NCBI RefSeq assembly: GCF_900156155.1
Contig: NZ_FTMD01000016.1
Span: 1-64,000, forward strand
Direction of reading: 5' to 3'
Length of the DNA: 64,000 nucleotides
Origin: Aromatoleum tolulyticum
Lineage (GTDB): Bacteria; Pseudomonadota; Gammaproteobacteria; Burkholderiales; Rhodocyclaceae
Shown: piece by piece, positions 59,870 to 64,000 of the stretch
Numbering within the stretch: position 1 is the stretch's first letter
Layout: the number at the start of each line of letters is the position of its first letter
Notes under the pieces: model-generated
Told to the model about the DNA's origin: nothing
The model's database searches: none
Seen by the model: only the letters and a program-made list of their open reading frames with translations
Made by a program: the position numbers and the translations under genes

Positions 59870-60739
59870 ATGCTGTTCCGCAACGGCCGCGAGAGCGACA
59901 ACATCGAGGATCGCCGTGAAGAAGGTGGCGGCGGGGGCGGCTTCGGCGGCGGTCGCAGCATCGGCGTCGGCACGATCGTGATCGCGCTCGTCGCGATGTA
60001 TTTCGGCATCGACCCGCGCGTGATCCTCGACACCGCGAGCGTCAGTCAGTCGCCGCCACCGGCCGCCCGGCGCGCGGCGCCGCGCTCGCCGGCCGAGGAC
60101 GAGCTGGCACGCTTCGCGTCCATGGTGCTGGCGGATACCGAGGACACCTGGGGGACCATCTTCAAGTCAGGCGGAGGGCAGTACCATCAGCCGCGCATGG
60201 TGCTGTACACCGGCGCGACGCGCAGCGGCTGCGGCGTCGGCCAGGCGGCGATGGGGCCGTTCTACTGCCCGGCGGACCAGAAGGTCTATCTCGACCTGTC
60301 CTTCTTCAACGAACTGAAGGACCGCTTCCGCGCGCCCGGCGACTTCGCACAGGCCTACGTGATCGCGCACGAGGTCGGCCATCACGTGCAGAACCTGCTG
60401 GGGATTTCGGAAAAGGTGCAACAGGCGCGCGAGCGCGTGTCGGAGCGCCAGGGCAACCAGCTATCGGTGCGGCTGGAACTGCAGGCGGACTGTCTCGCGG
60501 GCGTATGGGCGCATCACGCCGATCGCAGCCGCCAGGTGCTGGAGGCGGGCGACGTCGAGGAAGCATTGGGGGCCGCCACCGCGATCGGTGACGACCGCCT
60601 GCAGAAGCAGACGCAGGGGCAGGTGGTGCCCGACAGCTTCACGCACGGCAGCTCCGCGCAGCGCGTGCGCTGGTTCCGCACCGGCCTCGAGAAGGGCTCG
60701 CTGAAGGCGTGCGACACCTTCAGCGTCGCAAAACTGTAG
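59870..60739 (+). CDS. neutral zinc metallopeptidase (YpfJ type)
   Basis: The 289-residue product has a Gly/Arg-rich N-terminus, one membrane helix (GVGTIVIALVAMYFGIDP) and a periplasmic domain with HEVGHHVQNLLG (HExxH) and LELQADCLAGVWAHHADRS. PFYCPADQKVYLDLSFFNEL is a family hallmark. Catalytic Glu and zinc His are present. Function in vivo is not established. An ATG at 59870 follows GGACGGGGA. Faces the VOC gene convergently. Confidence 0.88.
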   Translation: MLFRNGRESDNIEDRREEGGGGGGFGGGRSIGVGTIVIALVAMYFGIDPRVILDTASVSQSPPPAARRAAPRSPAEDELARFASMVLADTEDTWGTIFKSGGGQYHQPRMVLYTGATRSGCGVGQAAMGPFYCPADQKVYLDLSFFNELKDRFRAPGDFAQAYVIAHEVGHHVQNLLGISEKVQQARERVSERQGNQLSVRLELQADCLAGVWAHHADRSRQVLEAGDVEEALGAATAIGDDRLQKQTQGQVVPDSFTHGSSAQRVRWFRTGLEKGSLKACDTFSVAKL

Positions 60740-60747
60740 GCGTCAGC

Positions 60748-61224
60748 TCAGCCGGCCAGCTTCGCAAACGCCTCGACGACTTCCGCCGGCGCCTGCACCA
60801 GTTCCACCAGCACGCCTTCGCCGCCGATCGGGAACTCGTCGTTGCCCTTCGGGTGCAGGAAGGTGATGTCGTAGCCTGCCGCGCCGCGGCGGATGCCGCC
60901 CGGGGCGAAGCGCACGCCGTTGGCGGAGAGCCATTCCACCGCCTTCGGCAGGTCGTCCACCCACAGGCCGACGTGGTTGAGCGGCGTCGCATGCACGGCC
61001 GGCTTCTTCTCCGGGTCGAGCGGCTGCATCAGGTCGACCTCGACCTTGAACGGACCCTTGCCCATCGCGCAGATGTCCTCGTCGACGTTCTCGCGCTCGC
61101 TGACGAAGTTGCCGGTCACCTCCAGGCCGAGCATGTCCACCCACAGGGTCTTGAGCTTGTCCTTGCTCGGGCCGCCGATGGCGATCTGCTGGATGCCGAG
61201 GATCTTGAACGGGCGTTGCGTCAT
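60748..61224 (-). CDS. VOC-family protein, candidate methylmalonyl-CoA epimerase
   Basis: The 158-residue product is a two-module glyoxalase/VOC fold: [60 protein letters not shown] and [18 protein letters not shown] metal His lies in LNHVGL and a Glu in VLVELVQ. The usual first His is a Gln (IQQIAI), so the metal site is not canonical. The promoter shares a 14-bp palindromic site with the methylmalonyl-CoA mutase/gntR region, which suggests the epimerase role: without it the window's propionyl-CoA route would lack this step. A glyoxalase-like role remains possible. Confidence 0.65.
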   Translation of the reverse strand: MTQRPFKILGIQQIAIGGPSKDKLKTLWVDMLGLEVTGNFVSERENVDEDICAMGKGPFKVEVDLMQPLDPEKKPAVHATPLNHVGLWVDDLPKAVEWLSANGVRFAPGGIRRGAAGYDITFLHPKGNDEFPIGGEGVLVELVQAPAEVVEAFAKLAG

Positions 61225-61256
61225 GGAAGTGTCTCCGCGATTCGTCTGGATTAAGA

Positions 61257-61270
61257 ATTCATAATTATGG
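61257..61270. promoter_or_regulatory. 14-bp palindrome-containing site, second copy
   Basis: ATTCATAATTATGG is identical to 14568-14581 and lies 33 bp upstream of the VOC gene ATG. Probably a binding site of the FadR-type regulator encoded at 13828. Confidence 0.55.
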
Positions 61271-61365
61271 CGAGTCTGCGTGGGGGCGTCGAGAGGGGCG
61301 CGGGCAATCGTGCGCGCACAATCTCGCGGTCGTGCCGGCTGCCGATCGTGCTCGTCGATGTGGGT

Positions 61366-61460
61366 GTAGGGCGGATGAGCCGAAGGCGTTATCCGCCGCA
61401 TGATCGGCCGCTCCAGCTCAACCGTCGCGTGGCGGAAGGCGCTGCGCTTTTCCGCCCTAC
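61366..61460. repeat. 95-bp MITE-like palindromic element, copy 2
   Basis: GTAGGGCGGATGAGCCGAAG, then GCGTTATCCGCCG, identical over the first 33 bases to 13702-13734, and ending GCGGAAGGCGCTGCGCTTTT, then CCGCCCTAC. The ends are inverted. It sits between the VOC gene and the OmpR-type regulator. Confidence 0.65.
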
Positions 61461-61502
61461 GAATCGTTCATGCAAATGCCCTGCGTCGGGCACGAGAGGC
61501 GC

Positions 61503-62237
61503 TCACTCCCAGCTCACCTGTGCGGCGAACAGGTAGCCGGCGCCATAGACCGTCTTGATCATCTTGGGGCTGTGCGGGTCGTCGCCGAGCTTGCGGCGCA
61601 GGCGCGAGATGCGCACGTCGATGCTGCGGTCGAACGGGTCGACGTCGCGCTCGCCGAGCAGCTGCTCGCGGCTGAGGATCTTGTTCGGGCGTCGCACCAG
61701 CGTCAGCAGCAGGGCGGCTTCGGCCGACGACAGGGCGGTTTCGCTGCCGTCCGCGTGCACCAGCGAGTGGCGTCCGGTGTCGAAGCGCCAGTCGCCGAAG
61801 CGGGCGACGGTGCGTTCGGCGGGCGCCTCGGCGCCGGCCTCGGGCGTGGCCGAGCGCGCGTAGCGGCGCAGGATGGAACGCACGCGGGCGACCAGCTCGC
61901 GCGGTTCGAAGGGCTTGACGATGTAGTCGTCGGCGCCGAGTTCGAGGCCCAGCACTCGGTCGGTGACGTCGTTGCGGCCGGTGAGGATCAGCACCGCGCA
62001 GGGGCTGCCGTCCTGCAGTTCGCGCACCACCTGCATGCCGTCCATGTCGGGCAGGCCGAGGTCGACGATCACGAGATCGGGCGAGGTCTGATGCGCACGC
62101 GCGAGCAGGTCGCGTCCGGTGCGCAGGTGTTCGCTGCGGAAGCCGTAGCCCGACAGCGCGCTGCAGATGATGCGCGCGATGTCGGGCTCGTCTTCCAGCA
62201 CGAGGATCAGCGGCGACGAAGTCTCTTGTCCGGTCAT
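61503..62237 (-). CDS. OmpR-family response regulator
   Basis: The 244-residue product has a receiver (LILVLEDEPDIARIICSALS; LVIVDLGLPDMDGMQVVREL with the phosphoacceptor; LILTGRND; DDYIVKPFEPRELVARVRSI) and a winged-helix DNA-binding domain (LSSAEAALLLTLVRRPNKIL, SREQLLGERDVDPFDRSIDV, RRKLGDDPHSPKMIKTVYGA). All phosphorylation residues are present. Its start overlaps the hybrid kinase stop (ATGA), so it is the partner regulator of that kinase. Confidence 0.92.
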   Translation of the reverse strand: MTGQETSSPLILVLEDEPDIARIICSALSGYGFRSEHLRTGRDLLARAHQTSPDLVIVDLGLPDMDGMQVVRELQDGSPCAVLILTGRNDVTDRVLGLELGADDYIVKPFEPRELVARVRSILRRYARSATPEAGAEAPAERTVARFGDWRFDTGRHSLVHADGSETALSSAEAALLLTLVRRPNKILSREQLLGERDVDPFDRSIDVRISRLRRKLGDDPHSPKMIKTVYGAGYLFAAQVSWE

Positions 62238-64000
62238 CGGTCGGGGGCTTCCTCTCTCTGGACGGCTGCGGTTCCTGGGTGTTCGAGCAACTCGTCGAGC
62301 GCGGCGGCGAGCGTAGCCTGGTCGAAGGGCTTGCGCAGCACGGGCACGTCGAGCTCGGCGGTGCCGGCGAGGGCGTTGTCGCTCGCGTAACCGGTAATCA
62401 TGAGGATGGGCATGTCGGGACGCAAGGCGCGCGTGCGCGTGACGAGTTCGCGCCCGCCGATGCCGCCGGGCATGATGGTGTCGGTGACGAGGATCGCGAT
62501 GTCGGATACGGCTTCGAGCAGCAGCCACGCTTCGACGCCATCGGCCGCCTCGATCACGGTGTAGCCCAGCGCGGTGAGCTGCAGGCGGATGACGCGCCGC
62601 ACCTCGGGTTCGTCCTCGACCAGCAGGACCGGGCCGGACACGCTGCGCCCCGCGCTCACGAGCGGGGCCGTACCGCTCTCGGCGACCGCCGCGGGGGCTT
62701 CCGCACGCGGCAGCACGAAGGTGACCGTCGTGCCCTTGCCGGGCGTGCTGCGGATGCGGATGTTGCCGCCGGACTGGCGCACGAAGCCATACACCATCGC
62801 CAGGCCGAGTCCGCTGCCGCGCCCGAAAGGCTTGGTCGTGAAGAAGGGCTCGAAGAGGCGCGGCAGCAGTTCCGGGGCGATGCCGCTGCCGGTGTCGGTG
62901 ACGTCGATCTGCACGTAATCGCCCGGCGGCAGCTCGGCCAGCGCGGCCGGCCCTTCGTCGAGGTGGCGCTCGCCGATCGCGATCGTCAGGTCGCCGCCGT
63001 CGGGCATCGCGTCGCGCGCGTTGAGCGCGAGGTTGAGCAGCGCGTTCTCGAGCTGGTGGGCGTCGACGAAGGCGTGCAGCGGCGCCGGAGGCGCCTGCGT
63101 GTGCAGGCGTACGTTCTCGGTCAGCGAGCGTGCGAGCAGCTGCGCCATGTCCTGCACCAGCGCCCCGACCTCGACCGCGCGCGGCTCCAGCGCCTGGCCG
63201 CGCGAGAAGGTGAGCAGGCGCTTGATGAGTTCCGCACCGCGGCGTGCGGCGTGCAACGCCGGGTCGAGATGTTCGCCGTGCGTGCCCGGCGGCATCTGCG
63301 ACTGCAGCGCAGCCAGGTTGCCGATGATGATCGTCAGCAGGTTGTTGAAGTCGTGCGCGAGGCCGCCGGTGAGCTGGCCCACCGCTTCCATTTTCTGCGC
63401 CTGGATCAGCGCGGCCTGGCTCGCCTTCTGCTCGGTGATGTCGGTCGACAGCACGAAATAGCCAAGCACTTCGCCCTGCGCGGACATCTCCGGCACGATC
63501 ACGCTGCGCGCATGCACCGTCCGGCCGTTGGCGAGCTTGCGGGCGTACTCGTAGCTCACGCGTTCGCCGCGGTCCACGACCGCGAGCCTCTGCCGGACGA
63601 CCGGATAGAGCTCGGGGCCGAACACGCTTTCGATGGTGCGCCCGACGATCGCCTCCTTGCTCAGCCCGAACCACTCCGCGTAGCCGCGATTCGCGAACTG
63701 GTAGATCTCGTTGCGGTCGACGTAGGCGATCAGCGCGGGAATCGAGTCGATGATGGTCTTGAGCTTTTCCTCGCTGTGGCGCAGCGCGCCCGCGATCTCG
63801 TCGATCTCCGCGTTGGCGTGGGCGAGGCGGGCGTTGGCGTTCTCGAGTTCCTGCGTGCGTGCCTTGACGCGGGCCTCCAGCTCGAGGTTCTGCTGGTGGA
63901 TCACCTCCTCGGCGCGGCGCTGTTCGGTGATGTCGGTCCACAGCGAGACGAAGCCCAGGTTCGGGATCGGCACGCCGCGGATGGCGAGGATCTTGCCGTT
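62234..64000 (-). CDS. hybrid PAS sensor histidine kinase, 5' end beyond the window
   Basis: The frame is open to the window end; the first visible residues NGKILAIRGVPIPNLGFVSL, then WTDITEQR, are the end of a PAS domain. A coiled coil and a second PAS follow (LKTIIDSIPALIAYVDRNEI; YQFANRGYAEWFGL), then HisKA (His in GLAHDFNNLLTIIIGNLAAL), HATPase (LENALLNLALNARDAMPDGG; DVTDTGSGIAPELLPRLFEP; GRGSGLGLAMVYGFVRQSGG) and a C-terminal receiver (AILVTDTIMPGGIGGRELVT). It may phosphorylate its own receiver and the OmpR-type partner. The input is unknown. Confidence 0.92.
   Translation of the reverse strand, partial: NGKILAIRGVPIPNLGFVSLWTDITEQRRAEEVIHQQNLELEARVKARTQELENANARLAHANAEIDEIAGALRHSEEKLKTIIDSIPALIAYVDRNEIYQFANRGYAEWFGLSKEAIVGRTIESVFGPELYPVVRQRLAVVDRGERVSYEYARKLANGRTVHARSVIVPEMSAQGEVLGYFVLSTDITEQKASQAALIQAQKMEAVGQLTGGLAHDFNNLLTIIIGNLAALQSQMPPGTHGEHLDPALHAARRGAELIKRLLTFSRGQALEPRAVEVGALVQDMAQLLARSLTENVRLHTQAPPAPLHAFVDAHQLENALLNLALNARDAMPDGGDLTIAIGERHLDEGPAALAELPPGDYVQIDVTDTGSGIAPELLPRLFEPFFTTKPFGRGSGLGLAMVYGFVRQSGGNIRIRSTPGKGTTVTFVLPRAEAPAAVAESGTAPLVSAGRSVSGPVLLVEDEPEVRRVIRLQLTALGYTVIEAADGVEAWLLLEAVSDIAILVTDTIMPGGIGGRELVTRTRALRPDMPILMITGYASDNALAGTAELDVPVLRKPFDQATLAAALDELLEHPGTAAVQREEAPDR

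Overview
The window is high-GC bacterial DNA. Its gene content points to a nitrogen-fixing betaproteobacterium of the Azoarcus / Aromatoleum / Thauera group (Rhodocyclales). This placement is inferred from the combination of an O2-sensitive-type NifA without NifL, nif-linked FdxN, FdxB and LRV proteins, and a complete propionyl-CoA to methylmalonyl-CoA route; no database search was possible.

Region 1 (1-5.4 kb) starts inside an IS5-type transposase. It continues with a Flp/Tad pilus remnant (CpaA-like prepilin peptidase and two Flp pilins), a large membrane protein, a DPM-type glycosyltransferase and a receiver-only response regulator. Region 2 (5.4-12 kb) is accessory. An AbiEi/AbiEii (type IV toxin-antitoxin-like) cassette appears to sit inside a small gene whose two ends survive on either side, next to a secreted subtilase. 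A NarX-like kinase with a degenerate ATP-binding domain and its LuxR-type regulator follow.

Region 3 (12-22.2 kb) is central metabolism: fumC, a FadR-type GntR regulator divergent from methylmalonyl-CoA mutase, a GIY-YIG gene, meaB, pccB and pccA. A VOC protein at 61 kb (candidate methylmalonyl-CoA epimerase) shares a 14-bp AT-rich palindromic site with the mutase/gntR promoter region, so it may belong to the same regulon. Region 4 (22.3-28.9 kb) holds a GbsR/MarR regulator with a likely operator in front of both its own gene and a membrane-protein/SDR/DUF2269 operon, then an M48 peptidase lipoprotein, a tiny lipoprotein, and TelA, YiaA/B and XpaC-like genes.

Region 5 (29-59.5 kb) is the nitrogen fixation island, in four blocks. 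(a) Plus strand, behind a sigma54 promoter: iscS-iscU-erpA-like-iscA-hscA-fdx-cysE-nifW-[2Fe-2S] ferredoxin, an ISC-type Fe-S factory wired into nif. (b) Minus strand, behind a perfect sigma54 promoter: nifH-D-K-E-N-X, DUF269, DUF683, fdxB, a [2Fe-2S] ferredoxin and nifQ. (c) Divergent from nifH: a pseudo-receiver, a truncated haemoglobin and an HtrA protease. (d) Minus strand: nifA, then nifB-fdxN-iscA(nif)-LRV-nifZ-nifZ-orf-nifS-nifT-orf, a DegT-like protein lacking the PLP lysine, a SIR2-like protein, clpP and clpX. The last four genes look like an uncharacterised accessory module of a nif operon and are the most interesting candidates. nifV, nifU, nifM and nifL are not in the window.

Region 6 (59.8-64 kb) holds a neutral zinc metallopeptidase, the VOC protein, a MITE-like repeat, an OmpR-family regulator and a hybrid PAS histidine kinase cut by the window end. 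Two dispersed repeat families occur: a REP-like 27-mer, often as inverted pairs between operon genes, and a roughly 100-bp element with inverted ends.
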